The translations under genes were made by a program, and so were the position numbers. Below the pieces are notes generated by a model. The model saw nothing but the letters and a program-made list of their open reading frames with translations. It searched no databases and was not told the origin of the DNA. Below, in pieces: positions 1 through 8,270 of a DNA stretch of 64,000 nt. How positions within the stretch are numbered: position 1 is the first letter of the stretch; each line of letters begins with the position of its first letter. The DNA is taken from the NCBI RefSeq assembly GCF_037204085.1, contig NZ_JBBCBW010000010.1:100252-164251 (forward strand), written 5' to 3'. This DNA comes from Variovorax sp037204085 (lineage in GTDB: Bacteria > Pseudomonadota > Gammaproteobacteria > Burkholderiales > Burkholderiaceae_C).

Positions 1-115
1 CGCAACCGGCGCCGTGCTGCCCATCGACGAGGTCGCGCAGGCCGCCGGCACCGTTGGCTATGAACTCATGTGCGCGGTGGCACCGCGCGTGCCGTTCGCT
101 CCCGCCGACGAATGA
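1..115 (+). CDS. alr: Alanine racemase, C-terminal end (partial)
   Basis: Only the last 37 codons are in the window (reading frame begins at base 2, stop TGA at 113-115). The tail contains a T-V-G-Y-E-L-M-C segment followed by V-A-P-R-V-P, the typical end of the alanine racemase C-terminal domain. Full-length enzymes are PLP-dependent and make D-alanine for peptidoglycan. In related Comamonadaceae alr usually lies directly upstream of radA, which here starts only at 12935. The identification rests on a short fragment plus that synteny. Confidence 0.75.
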   Translation, partial: ATGAVLPIDEVAQAAGTVGYELMCAVAPRVPFAPADE

Positions 116-291
116 AGGTTCTCTCCGACTGGCGCTCGGTGCGCCTGTGGGAAACCCGGCTCGAGCACGAGCTTCATCGCAACTACAGCCTGCGCACGCA
201 CGGCATCCTGATCGGTACCTTCACGCTGCTGCTGATGTGGGGCGTGTCGGCTCGCGCCGCGGTGTGTGTGTGGCGCGCGAAGGCTGGCTGA
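112..291 (+). CDS. Short membrane ORF downstream of alr, possibly truncated
   Basis: A 59-residue ORF whose ATG overlaps the alr stop codon (ATGA), suggesting translational coupling. It starts with a charged, Arg/Glu-rich segment (residues 1-27), then one hydrophobic stretch (about 30-45), then a short Arg/Ala/Trp-rich tail that looks unlike normal protein sequence. I do not recognise a family. The well-formed N-terminus and abrupt low-quality C-terminus suggest that a longer membrane protein gene was cut here, at the edge of the minus-strand catabolic cluster. It could also simply be a small membrane protein. Confidence 0.45.
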   Translation: MKVLSDWRSVRLWETRLEHELHRNYSLRTHGILIGTFTLLLMWGVSARAAVCVWRAKAG

Positions 292-338
292 TGGCGGCCG
301 TGCGGCTGCTGCTGTAGAAAAAGAACTGAAGCGGCCGC

Positions 339-1316
339 TCAATACAACCCGAGCTGCCGCATCCGGAGCCGAGCCAACCCCAGCAGCGCATCGGTGAACG
401 GCGTGGCCACCGCCGTCAGCTCCCCCAGTTCGCGCACCACCGTGACCAGCGCATCGAGTTCCACCGACCGTCCGGCCTCCACGTCCTGCAGCATCGAGGT
501 CTTGAACGCGCCGAGCTTCATCGTCACCGCATGCCGGTCTTCGGGGCTCTGCGTGATCTCGATACCGATGCGGCGGCCGATTTCCTTGGCCTCGAGCATC
601 ACGGCCGAGATGAAGCCGCGCACGTAGTCGTCGCCCATGATCAGGTCGGTGGTGGTGCCCGTCAGCGCGCTGATGGGGTTCACTGTCATGTTGCCCCAGA
701 GCTTGAACCACACATCCTTCTGGATCTGCGGCGACAGCGTGGCGTCGAAGCCGCCGTTCTTGAGCAAATCGACCAGCTTCTTCACGCGCGGCGTGGCTTC
801 GCCCGAGGGTTCGCCAACGATCAGCCCGTTGCCGAAGTGATGCCGCACCACGCCCGGCGCATCGAGCGAGCAGCTCGCATGCACCACGCAGCCGATCACG
901 TTGCGCGCGGGAATGGCCTTGGCAATCGCGCCGTCCGGGTCGACGGCTGCCAGGCGGTGGCCGGTGATGGCCCCGCCGAACCCGCCTTCGAGAAACCACC
1001 AGGGCACGCCGTTCATCGCCACCAGCACGATGGTGTCGGGCCCGATGAGCGGGCCGATACGTTCGGCCACGCCGGCCAGCGCGGGCGCCTTCACCGCAAT
1101 GACCACGAGGTCTTGCGTGCCCAGCGATTCGGGCTCGGCCACCGCGTTGACCGGCACGCGCGTGCGCACGTCGCCGCGCATCAATGAGAGGCCGTCCTGC
1201 TGCAATGCCGCGAGCGTGGCGCCGCGCGCCACCACGTTGAGCCGCTCGCCGGCCTGCGCGAGGCCGGCGCCGATCCATCCGCCGATTGCGCCGGCGCCGT
1301 AGATGCAAATCTTCAT
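339..1316 (-). CDS. 2-dehydropantoate 2-reductase family oxidoreductase
   Basis: 325 residues. An N-terminal Rossmann domain with G-A-G-A-I-G at 7-12 is followed by the all-helical ketopantoate reductase C-terminal domain, with a V-W-F-K-L-W-G-N segment and a conserved E-A-G-R-S-V-E-L-D stretch. The family reduces 2-oxo acids to 2-hydroxy acids with NADPH. The ATG at 1316 was chosen because it places the Rossmann glycine motif at the very N-terminus; upstream in-frame codons look non-coding. As last gene of a catabolic operon with an aldolase and a dehydratase it more likely reduces or oxidises a pathway 2-oxo acid than serves pantothenate synthesis. Its substrate is unknown. Confidence 0.85.
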   Translation of the reverse strand: MKICIYGAGAIGGWIGAGLAQAGERLNVVARGATLAALQQDGLSLMRGDVRTRVPVNAVAEPESLGTQDLVVIAVKAPALAGVAERIGPLIGPDTIVLVAMNGVPWWFLEGGFGGAITGHRLAAVDPDGAIAKAIPARNVIGCVVHASCSLDAPGVVRHHFGNGLIVGEPSGEATPRVKKLVDLLKNGGFDATLSPQIQKDVWFKLWGNMTVNPISALTGTTTDLIMGDDYVRGFISAVMLEAKEIGRRIGIEITQSPEDRHAVTMKLGAFKTSMLQDVEAGRSVELDALVTVVRELGELTAVATPFTDALLGLARLRMRQLGLY

Positions 1317-1329
1317 AAAGGAGGCTGCC

Positions 1330-2124
1330 TCAGTTTCTGTAGCTCGGGTCGATGCGATCGACCTGGCGCACCAGTGCATCGAACACGTCTTGCCCGGCGC
1401 CATGCTCTGGGCTGAACTGCAGCGCATCGCGCGTGCAGCGCTCGGCAATTTCTTCGCTCACGGGAATGGCCGCGCCCATCGAAAAGGTGGCCATCTGCAC
1501 CTCGCAGGCGCGCTGCAAGGTCCACAGAATGGCGAAGGTCTGGGGCAGGGTCTGGCCCCAGGCCAGCAGGCCATGGTTGCGCAGGATCACCGCGTTGCGG
1601 TTGCCGATGCTCTTGAGGAGGCGCGGGCCTTCGTCGGCATGGATGGTGATGCCCTCGAAGTCGTGGTACGCCACCATGCCGTGCAGCTGGGCGGTATAGA
1701 AATTGGTCTGCTGCAGGCCGCCCTGCAGGCAGGCCACGGCCACGCCGGCCGTGGTGTGGGTGTGCATTACGCAGTGCGCGCCGGGCAGGCCGTCATGAAT
1801 GGCGGCGTGCACCGTGAAACCGGCCGGGTTGACCGGATAAGTCGAGCCGTCGAGCACCTTGCCCTGCAGGTCGATCTTCACCAGGTTGCTGGCCGTGACC
1901 TCGCCGTAATGCAGCCCGAAGGGGTTGATGAGGAACTGCTTCTCTCCACCCGTCACGCTGTCGGGCAGCCGCAGCGTGATGTGGTTGTAGATCATCTCGG
2001 TCCAGCCCAGCATCGCGAAGACGCGATAGCAGGCCGCAAGCTGTTCGCGCGCGGCGCGCTCGTCCGGATGGATCGAGGGATGGACCAGCGCCGACGGCGC
2101 CGCGGGAGTGGAGAGTGTGTTCAT
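1330..2124 (-). CDS. Class II aldolase/adducin family protein
   Basis: 264 residues, the normal length for the class II aldolase/adducin fold. The zinc-binding histidines are visible as H-T-H at 121-123, and an N-H-G-L-L-A-W-G motif lies further on. Members are zinc-dependent aldolases, epimerases or decarboxylases. It lies between the ketopantoate-reductase-like gene (13 bp downstream) and a Bug-type binding protein, in the same orientation, so it is probably co-transcribed. The substrate cannot be read from the sequence; a hydroxy- or oxo-acid matching the imported compound is a reasonable inference. Confidence 0.85.
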   Translation of the reverse strand: MNTLSTPAAPSALVHPSIHPDERAAREQLAACYRVFAMLGWTEMIYNHITLRLPDSVTGGEKQFLINPFGLHYGEVTASNLVKIDLQGKVLDGSTYPVNPAGFTVHAAIHDGLPGAHCVMHTHTTAGVAVACLQGGLQQTNFYTAQLHGMVAYHDFEGITIHADEGPRLLKSIGNRNAVILRNHGLLAWGQTLPQTFAILWTLQRACEVQMATFSMGAAIPVSEEIAERCTRDALQFSPEHGAGQDVFDALVRQVDRIDPSYRN

Positions 2125-2142
2125 TGCAGTTCCTTCATATGG

Positions 2143-3132
2143 TTAGCCCTCTGCGGTGAAGCCGACTTCCTTGACGATCGGCGCCCACTTCGCGGTGTCT
2201 TTCTTGAGCAGGTCGGTCAGCTCGCCGGGTGTGGAAGACATGGCTTCCAGCCCGAAGTTGCCGAGGCCTTCGATCACGTCCTTGTGCGCCAGCGCGGTCT
2301 TCATGGATGCGTTCAGCCGCGCGACCACGTCCGGCGATGCCTTGGCGGGCAGGAAAAAGGCGAACCACTCGCTGTGCGCCATGTCCTGGATGCCTTGCTC
2401 GCCGAAGGTGGGCACATCGGGCGCGAAGCGGCTGCGCTTGGAGCCCGAAACGCCCAGGATGCGCACCTTGCCCGAAGCCAGGTGCTGTGTGATGTCGCCG
2501 ATGGGCCCCGACACGGCCGAGATGTTGCCGCCCAGCAGGTCGAGCATGGCCGGCTGCGTGCCGCGGTAGGCGGCATGCTTGAGTTCGACGCCGCCCTTCT
2601 TGCCCAAGAGCGCGCCGATGAAGTGCGGCGTGGAGCCCGCGGCGGGCGAGCCGAAATTGGCGCCGGTCGGATTGGCCTTGGCCCAGGCCAGGAACTCGGG
2701 CACCGTCTTCACGTTGGCAGGCACCGAGGGGCCGACCGCAAAGCCGAAGTCGAAGATGCAGGCGATGCTGACCGGCGTGAGGTCGACCATCGGGTCGTAC
2801 GGCAGCTTCTTGTAGATGTGCGGATAGATCGTGAGGATCGAGGTCGGCGTCTGCAGGATGGTGGCGCCGTCGGCGGGCCGGCCCTTCACGTAGCTCACGG
2901 CGATCTGGCCGCCCGCGCCGGTGCGGTTTTCGACCACGGCGGATTTCGCGTAGTCGGGGCTGAGCTTCTGCGCGATGCGGCGGCAGGTGGTGTCCGAGGT
3001 GCCACCGGCCGCAAAGCCGGTGACGATGGTGGCGGTTTCGAGCGAGGCTTGCGCGAAGGCGTGCTGGCCCAGGCTGGCAAGCAGCGCCGAGGCGCCGGTG
3101 GTCTGCAGCAACTGGCGGCGGGTGAATGTCAT
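2143..3132 (-). CDS. Bug-family (TctC-like) tripartite tricarboxylate binding protein
   Basis: 329 residues with an N-terminal twin-arginine-like signal (T-R-R-Q-L-L-Q then a hydrophobic stretch to an A-F-A cleavage site near 27). The mature part has Bug-family hallmarks: a V-T-G-F-A-A-G-G-T-S-D segment at the start and an E-N-R-T-G-A-G-G motif. Bug proteins are periplasmic solute receptors, usually for carboxylates or aromatic acids. No TctA/TctB membrane partners are encoded nearby, which is common for orphan Bug genes in Burkholderiales. Its place between dehydratase and aldolase genes suggests the ligand is a substrate of those enzymes. Confidence 0.9.
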   Translation of the reverse strand: MTFTRRQLLQTTGASALLASLGQHAFAQASLETATIVTGFAAGGTSDTTCRRIAQKLSPDYAKSAVVENRTGAGGQIAVSYVKGRPADGATILQTPTSILTIYPHIYKKLPYDPMVDLTPVSIACIFDFGFAVGPSVPANVKTVPEFLAWAKANPTGANFGSPAAGSTPHFIGALLGKKGGVELKHAAYRGTQPAMLDLLGGNISAVSGPIGDITQHLASGKVRILGVSGSKRSRFAPDVPTFGEQGIQDMAHSEWFAFFLPAKASPDVVARLNASMKTALAHKDVIEGLGNFGLEAMSSTPGELTDLLKKDTAKWAPIVKEVGFTAEG

Positions 3133-3167
3133 GGTGTGTCTCCGGGTGTTGGTGGTTGGTTGCGGGT

Positions 3168-4904
3168 TTACGACTCGTCGCGCAGCCAGGTGACTGCGCC
3201 CGAATGGGTCACTGCGCCCTGATGGGCAGGACGCACGGTGAGCGCGTATTTTTCCAGCAAGCCGCGGTGCGCCACCCCCGCGTTTACCTCACGTTTGGAG
3301 AGCCGAAGCGCAATTTCTTCGGGCGTGAGTTCCACCGAAATGCTGCGCGCATCGGCGCGCGCGTCGATGGCCACCACATCGCCGTCCCGCAGCACCGCAA
3401 TCGGCCCGCCGTCGGCTGCTTCGGGGCCGGCATAGCCGATGCACAGGCCGCGCGTGGCGCCGGAAAAGCGGCCGTCGGTCAGCAGCGCCACCTTGTCGCC
3501 CATGCCCTGGCCGTAGAGCAGGGCGGTAATGCCCAGCATCTCGCGCATGCCGGGGCTGCCCTTGGGGCCTTCGTTGCGGATCACGATCACATCGCCGGGC
3601 TGGTAGCGGCGGTTCTGCACCGCCGTCTGGGCTTCTTCTTCGGAGTTGAAAACGCGCGCCGGGCCGCGGTGCACCAACGTCTTCAATCCTGCAGTCTTGA
3701 GCAGCGCACCTTCGGGACAGAGATTGCCCTTGAGCACGGCCAGGCCGCCATCGCGCGTGATCGGGTTGCCGGCTGCGCGCACCACGCGGCCGTCGGGCGC
3801 GGCGGCATCGGCCAGCTCCTCGGCCATGGTGCGGCCGGTGAAGGTGAGCGCGTCGCCGTGCAGAAAGCCTTGCTCCATCAGCGTGCGAAGAATGACGCCT
3901 GCGCCTCCGATATAGAACACGTCGCGCGCGAGGTATTGGCCGCCCGGGCGCAGGTCGGCAATGAGCGGCGTGCGCGCGAAGATCTCGGCCACGTCGTCCA
4001 GGTGGAACTTGATGCCGGCTTCGTGCGCAATGGCCGGCAGGTGCAGCGCGGCGTTGGTCGAGCCGCCCGTGGCCGAAACCACGGCGCAGGCGTTTTCGAG
4101 CGCCTTGCGCGTGACGATGTCGCGTGGCAAGGGGCTGTCTCCCATCACCGCCTTCATGAGATTCTTCGCGGCGCGGCGCATCAAGGGCGCCCGCTCGCTG
4201 AACACCGCCGGCACCATGCTCGAGCCGATGGGCGCAAGGCCCAGCGCCTCGGACACCATGCCCATGGTGTTGGCCGTGAACTGGCCCGCGCAGGCGCCCG
4301 CCGTGGGCAGGCAGGCTCGGCTCATGGCGTCGAGTTCGTCGTGCGTGGCGGTGCCGGCCAGTACCTTGCCGATGGTCTCGTAGGTGTCGACCACGTTGAG
4401 GTCGCGGCCATCGGGCCCGGGCATCTGCCCCGGCAGCGCCGAGCCGCCATGCACGAACACGCTCGGCACATTGCAGCGCACCATGCCCATCATCAAACCC
4501 GGCAGGTTCTTGTCGCAGGCGCCAATGGCAAAGATGCCGTCCCACTGGTGGCCGCGCGTGGAGGCTTCGACGCTGTCGGCAATCAGCTCACGCGAGATCA
4601 GCGAGAAGCGCATGCCCGAATGCGCCATGGTGAGCCCGTCGCTCACCGACACCACCGGGCATTCATGCGGCGTGCCGCCGCCGGCGTAGATGCCGGTCTT
4701 GGCGTGCTGCGCCTGCTCGCGCAGGTTGAGGTTGCACGGGCTCATTTCGCCGCCGGTGTGGAACACGCCGATGTGCGGGCGTTCGATGTCCTCGTCGTCC
4801 TGGCCCAGCGCATGCAGAAAGCTGCGCGTGGTCGCGCGGATCGTGCCTTCGCGGATGGTGGCGGAGCGGAAGCGCTTGAGCTTGGAGTCGGTCGGGGAAG
4901 TCAT
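3168..4904 (-). CDS. IlvD/EDD-family dehydratase (dihydroxy-acid or sugar-acid dehydratase)
   Basis: 578 residues, the usual length for IlvD/EDD enzymes. The iron-sulfur cysteines are visible at C57 (S-P-C-N-L), C130 (G-A-C-D-K-N-L-P-G) and C205 (T-A-G-A-C-A-G-Q-F-T-A-N-T-M), and K132 corresponds to the metal-binding carbamylated lysine. The family dehydrates 2,3-dihydroxy acids to 2-oxo acids. The context (catabolic operon with hpaI upstream, Bug protein and class II aldolase downstream, no ilv genes) argues for a catabolic sugar-acid or hydroxy-acid dehydratase rather than branched-chain amino acid synthesis. That role is inferred. Confidence 0.85.
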   Translation of the reverse strand: MTSPTDSKLKRFRSATIREGTIRATTRSFLHALGQDDEDIERPHIGVFHTGGEMSPCNLNLREQAQHAKTGIYAGGGTPHECPVVSVSDGLTMAHSGMRFSLISRELIADSVEASTRGHQWDGIFAIGACDKNLPGLMMGMVRCNVPSVFVHGGSALPGQMPGPDGRDLNVVDTYETIGKVLAGTATHDELDAMSRACLPTAGACAGQFTANTMGMVSEALGLAPIGSSMVPAVFSERAPLMRRAAKNLMKAVMGDSPLPRDIVTRKALENACAVVSATGGSTNAALHLPAIAHEAGIKFHLDDVAEIFARTPLIADLRPGGQYLARDVFYIGGAGVILRTLMEQGFLHGDALTFTGRTMAEELADAAAPDGRVVRAAGNPITRDGGLAVLKGNLCPEGALLKTAGLKTLVHRGPARVFNSEEEAQTAVQNRRYQPGDVIVIRNEGPKGSPGMREMLGITALLYGQGMGDKVALLTDGRFSGATRGLCIGYAGPEAADGGPIAVLRDGDVVAIDARADARSISVELTPEEIALRLSKREVNAGVAHRGLLEKYALTVRPAHQGAVTHSGAVTWLRDES

Positions 4905-4925
4905 GGCGCAGGCAAGCGAAGGGTT

Positions 4926-5756
4926 TCAGTAGCCGTTGGGCGTGGCGGCGCCGGCGGCGTTCTTGTCGGTTTTGTACTTGGCCGCCAGCTGTTTCGCTGC
5001 CGCCGTGAGCAGAATGGTGTCCACCCCCACGGCCACGAACTGCGCGCCGGCGGCCAGCCACTTGCGCGCTTGCTCCTCGGTGGTCGAGAGAATGCCCGCC
5101 GCCTTGCCGGCCTTGCGGATACGCGCAATGGCGTCGGCGATCACGGCCTGCACCTCGGGGTGGTTCGGCTGGCCCACGAAGCCCATCGATGCCGACAGAT
5201 CGGCCGGCCCGATGAACACGCCGTCCACGCCGGGGGTGGCGGCAATGGCGTCGAGGTTCTTCATGGCTTCGACCGTCTCGGCCTGCACCAGCAGGCAGGT
5301 CTGAGCGTTGGCTTCATGCAGGTAGCCGGGGTAGGCCTGCCAGCGCGAGGCGCGCGCCAGGGCGCTGCCCATGCCGCGGATGCCTTCGGGCGGGTAGCGC
5401 ATGCCCTGCACCATGCGTGCGGCCTGTTCGGCCGTGTCGACCATGGGCACCAGGATGGTTTGCGCGCCGATGTCCAGGTATTGCTTGAGCAGCGTGGTGT
5501 CGCCCACCGGAACGCGCACCACGGGGTGCGAGCGCTCCGACTCGGGCTGCGCCGACCATGCGCTGGAGATGCCCTGCAGCTGCGCGAGCACCGAACGCAC
5601 GTCGTTGGGCGCATGCTCGCCATCGACCAGCAGCCAGTCGTAGCCGGTGCCGGCCAGGATCTCGGCCACGTAGCCATCGGCCAGGCCGACCCAGAGGCCG
5701 ATTTTCTGTTCGCCGGCCTGCATGGCCTGCTTGAAGGTGTTGAGCGGTGTTTGCAT
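4926..5756 (-). CDS. hpaI: 4-hydroxy-2-oxoheptanedioate aldolase (HpaI)
   Basis: 276 residues of the HpcH/HpaI class II pyruvate aldolase family. Expected active-site residues are visible: H48 in D-G-E-H-A-P-N-D, R81 in R-V-P-V-G-D, and metal ligands E160 and D186 (I-G-P-A-D-L-S). HpaI cleaves 4-hydroxy-2-oxoheptane-1,7-dioate to pyruvate and succinate semialdehyde, the last step of the homoprotocatechuate meta pathway. It follows hpaH by 9 bp, in pathway order with hpaF and hpaH. The last ten residues or so are Ala/Asn-rich and probably disordered. Confidence 0.93.
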   Translation of the reverse strand: MQTPLNTFKQAMQAGEQKIGLWVGLADGYVAEILAGTGYDWLLVDGEHAPNDVRSVLAQLQGISSAWSAQPESERSHPVVRVPVGDTTLLKQYLDIGAQTILVPMVDTAEQAARMVQGMRYPPEGIRGMGSALARASRWQAYPGYLHEANAQTCLLVQAETVEAMKNLDAIAATPGVDGVFIGPADLSASMGFVGQPNHPEVQAVIADAIARIRKAGKAAGILSTTEEQARKWLAAGAQFVAVGVDTILLTAAAKQLAAKYKTDKNAAGAATPNGY

Positions 5757-5765
5757 GGAAGTCTT

Positions 5766-6569
5766 TCAGGCGAAACGAAAGGCGATGCTGCCGAGCGGGC
5801 CGTAGTCGGCATGGAAGGTGTCGCCCGGCAGGGCGGTGGTCGGCCGGGTGAACGAGCCGCCGAGCACCACTTCGCCGGCCTCGAGGTATTCGTCCCACGG
5901 CGCAAGCTTGTTGGCCAGCCAGGCCACGCCCGTGGCCGGGTGGTTGAGCACGGCCGCGGCCACGCCCGATTCCTCGATCACGCCGTTCTTGTAGAGCAGC
6001 GCGCTCACCCAGCGCAGGTCCACCGCATCGGGCTTGACCGGGCGCCCGCCGAGCACGATGCCCGCATTGGCTGCATTGTCGGCAATGGTGTCGAACACCT
6101 TGCGCGGCGCTTTTGTGTGGCGGTCGAACTGCTCGATGCGCGCGTCGATGATCTCGATGGCGGGCACCACGTAGTCGGTGGCGGCCAGCACGTCGAAGAT
6201 CGTGACGTTCGGGCCTTGCAGCTTCTTGCCGAGGATGAAGGCCAGCTCCACCTCGATGCGCGGCGCGATGAAGCGCTTGAAGGGAATGTCGCTGCCCTGC
6301 TCGAAGAACATGTCGTCGAGCAGCGTGCCGTAGTCGGGCTCGTCGATCTGGCTGGACAGCTGCATGGCGCGCGAGGTAAGGCCGATCTTGTGGCCCTTCA
6401 CGGTGCGGCCTTCGGCGATCTTGGCCTTGACCCATTCGCGCGAGATGGCATAGCCGTCTTCCACCGTCATTTCGGGGAAGCGCTTGGAAAAATGCTCGAC
6501 CTGCACGCGCGACTTCTCGCTTTCGTGCAGTTCGGCCGCCAGCCTGGCAATGGTGTCGGAGGTGAGCAT
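5766..6569 (-). CDS. hpaH: 2-oxo-hept-4-ene-1,7-dioate hydratase (HpaH)
   Basis: 267 residues of the fumarylacetoacetate-hydrolase-like hydratase family (as in MhpD). A G-H-K-I-G-L-T-S-R-A-M-Q segment near 60 and an E-V-E-L-A-F-I-L-G motif carrying metal-binding acidic residues are visible. HpaH adds water to 2-oxohept-4-ene-1,7-dioate before HpaI cleavage. The ATG at 6569 sits 4 bp after the hpaF stop and gives the usual family length, so I preferred it to an upstream in-frame ATG that would overlap hpaF. Co-transcribed with hpaF and hpaI. Confidence 0.93.
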   Translation of the reverse strand: MLTSDTIARLAAELHESEKSRVQVEHFSKRFPEMTVEDGYAISREWVKAKIAEGRTVKGHKIGLTSRAMQLSSQIDEPDYGTLLDDMFFEQGSDIPFKRFIAPRIEVELAFILGKKLQGPNVTIFDVLAATDYVVPAIEIIDARIEQFDRHTKAPRKVFDTIADNAANAGIVLGGRPVKPDAVDLRWVSALLYKNGVIEESGVAAAVLNHPATGVAWLANKLAPWDEYLEAGEVVLGGSFTRPTTALPGDTFHADYGPLGSIAFRFA

Positions 6570-6573
6570 GAGC

Positions 6574-6978
6574 TTATTTGTTGAAGAGGGGATGCAGGTT
6601 GCTGTGCTTGCCGTCATACACCTGGCCCGGGCTTTCGTCTATCTGCAGCGTGATGCCTATGTGGCGCTTGTCGAAAATCGGTTCGAAATGCGCGCGCACG
6701 TCGGCCAGCAGTTCGTCGCCGGCCTTTTTTTTCACGGCTTCGGAGCGCCCGCCCGCCATGCGGATGTTGAGGTACACGAAGGCGTAGTCGGCCTTGCCGT
6801 CTGCCACCGCATAGTGCGCGGCCGGGTAGGCCAGCACGCGCGTGCCACCGATGGGAAACACCGGTTTGCCGGCCTCGTCGTGCTGCTTCAGCATGGTGTC
6901 GGCCAGCGTGCGGCAAAGCGCCGACATGTCGGTTTCGGCTTCGATGTTGGGCGTGTACAGAATGACGAGGTGCGGCAT
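6574..6978 (-). CDS. hpaF: 5-carboxymethyl-2-hydroxymuconate isomerase (HpaF)
   Basis: 134 residues, typical of the CHMI branch of the tautomerase superfamily. Pro2 (N-terminal after Met removal) is present as the expected catalytic base, followed by H-L-V-I-L-Y-T-P-N. The enzyme isomerises 5-carboxymethyl-2-hydroxymuconate, the product of HpaE, before decarboxylation by HpaG. It lies between the dioxygenase genes and hpaH, matching pathway order. Confidence 0.92.
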   Translation of the reverse strand: MPHLVILYTPNIEAETDMSALCRTLADTMLKQHDEAGKPVFPIGGTRVLAYPAAHYAVADGKADYAFVYLNIRMAGGRSEAVKKKAGDELLADVRAHFEPIFDKRHIGITLQIDESPGQVYDGKHSNLHPLFNK

Positions 6979-6995
6979 GCCGGTGTTCCGTTCAT

Positions 6996-7823
6996 TTATT
7001 CAATGGACATCGTCGCGGCGGTGCATGTCACCGCGAAGATGGGTATGGCCTTCATGTGCAGGATGCGGCCCTTGCCGCGCGCGGCCGCAGCCACGCTAAG
7101 AAAGGTACGAATCTCGAAGCCGCCCTGGCCCGCTTCGCGGTAGGTGGCTTCGTCGTTGTAGTCGGCCTGCGAGAGCAATGCTTCGCGGTCGTTGGCGCAC
7201 CAGCGTCGCATGAACTCCGCGTCCCACTCGGCGTTGACCTTGCCCGAATCGGGCGTGGCGGGCCAGTGCGAAATGCCGCCGGTGCCCACCAGCGCAATGC
7301 GTTCGGGCGCCTTGTCGCAGGCACGGCGCAATGCCTCGCCGAAAGCCCAGGCACGGTGCAGCGGCGTGAGCGGCGGGCCCTGGCAGTTGATGTTCACGGG
7401 GATGACCTTGGTGTCGAACCGGGGCGTGAGAAAGTGCAGCGGCACCATGATGCCGTGGTCGAACTTCCATTCTTCCGCATAGGCCACGTCCACCGTTTGC
7501 ATCACTTCGCGGATCAGGCGTTGCGAAAGTGCGGCATCGCCCGGCACTTTCGTTTTTTCAATGCCGAGCCACTTCGGGTCTTCAATGGGGCCTTCGTAGC
7601 TGTCGGCCATGCCGATGGCGTAGGCCGGCATGTTGTTCATGAAAAAATTCGCGAAGTGCTCGGCTGCGACAACGATCACGGCATCAGGCTGGGTGGCGCG
7701 CATCGCTTCGCCGAAGCGATGAAACTGCGCGTGAAATTCGTCCTTCACGGCCGGATCGGCCAGGTGGGCGCGTCCGGTGATGCCGGGGGCGTGGCTGCAA
7801 ACGCCTGCAAATACAAGACTCAT
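6996..7823 (-). CDS. LigB-type extradiol dioxygenase catalytic subunit (in the HpaD position)
   Basis: 275 residues of the class III (LigB/MhpB-like) extradiol dioxygenase superfamily. Candidate iron ligands are H11 (C-S-H-A-P-G) and H56 (A-A-E-H-F), with a G-G-I-S-H-W-P segment for the catalytic histidine and acidic residues near the C-terminus (R-E-A-G-Q-G-G-F-E-I). It overlaps the upstream LigA-like gene by 4 bp (ATGA), so the two are almost certainly one enzyme. In this cluster it should open 3,4-dihydroxyphenylacetate to 5-carboxymethyl-2-hydroxymuconate semialdehyde. It resembles LigB/MhpB more than the single-subunit HpaD of E. coli; the substrate is inferred from context. Confidence 0.88.
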   Translation of the reverse strand: MSLVFAGVCSHAPGITGRAHLADPAVKDEFHAQFHRFGEAMRATQPDAVIVVAAEHFANFFMNNMPAYAIGMADSYEGPIEDPKWLGIEKTKVPGDAALSQRLIREVMQTVDVAYAEEWKFDHGIMVPLHFLTPRFDTKVIPVNINCQGPPLTPLHRAWAFGEALRRACDKAPERIALVGTGGISHWPATPDSGKVNAEWDAEFMRRWCANDREALLSQADYNDEATYREAGQGGFEIRTFLSVAAAARGKGRILHMKAIPIFAVTCTAATMSIE

Positions 7824-8155
7824 ACGCCTGCCACCTTTTCGTCTGTGCCCGTTGTCATCGCGTAGATGCCTGCGCGCACGGGACCGTATTTGCGTACGCC
7901 TTCGCGCATGGCTTCGAGGTAGTCGGCCCATGCAATGCCCAAGAGCGGCGCGAAGTGCATGAGCAGTTGTCCGTTGCAGCCGAGCACGTAGAGTTTTCCG
8001 ATGTCCCCTTTGTCTATGGCTTCACGCTCTTCTTCGTTGAAATCATAGGCTGCCAGCAAGGCTTTGCGCGTGTCGCCGCCTTCTGCGTAGCGGCGTTGTA
8101 CCTCTGTGTCGCGGTTGAGGGCGAACAGGAATTTCTGCATGGCGTAGAGGCTCAT
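7820..8155 (-). CDS. LigA-type small subunit of extradiol dioxygenase
   Basis: 111 residues matching the LigA (protocatechuate 4,5-dioxygenase alpha) fold: an N-terminal M-Q-K-F-L-F-A-L-N segment, an acidic helix (E-E-E-R-E-A-I), then G-D-I-G-K-L-Y-V-L-G-C-N-G. In LigAB the alpha subunit covers the active site of the beta subunit. The ATG at 8155 was chosen because residues further upstream come from a repeat element. It is first gene of the downstream half-operon (ligA-ligB-hpaF-hpaH-hpaI) and is separated from hpaE by a 299-bp repeat-filled gap. Confidence 0.85.
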   Translation of the reverse strand: MSLYAMQKFLFALNRDTEVQRRYAEGGDTRKALLAAYDFNEEEREAIDKGDIGKLYVLGCNGQLLMHFAPLLGIAWADYLEAMREGVRKYGPVRAGIYAMTTGTDEKVAGV

Positions 8156-8177
8156 GGTGTTTGCCTTGCGTGTTCTT

Positions 8178-8270
8178 TCAGGGCGCGTGCAAAGGCCACC
8201 GGGTACTCCCCTCCGCGAATGTCCCCCGGGGCTGCGCCCCTCCTCCTTTATTTCGCTGCGTGGAGCACCC
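8178..8270 (+). repeat. Dispersed hairpin repeat, copy 1
   Basis: Copy 1 of an element also present at 8357-8447 (inverted) and at 63924-64000. From 8178 to 8227 it differs from the 63924 copy at only two positions. A stem-loop sits between two conserved flanks, GGGGC-TGC-GCCCC at 8228-8240, followed by TCCTCCTTTATTTCGCT. It occupies the gap between hpaE and the LigA-like gene. Function unknown; the layout resembles REP/MITE-type elements. Confidence 0.85.

Noticed and set aside
3168..4904. Calling the IlvD-family gene biosynthetic ilvD
   Set aside because: No branched-chain amino acid genes lie nearby and the surroundings are catabolic, so only the family name is given.
1303..6584. Very long plus-strand open frames (639 and 1152 codons) opposite the hpa genes
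   Set aside because: They are antisense to well-supported enzymes; their translations are His/Arg/Gly-rich with no domain pattern, as expected for the antisense frame of high-GC genes.
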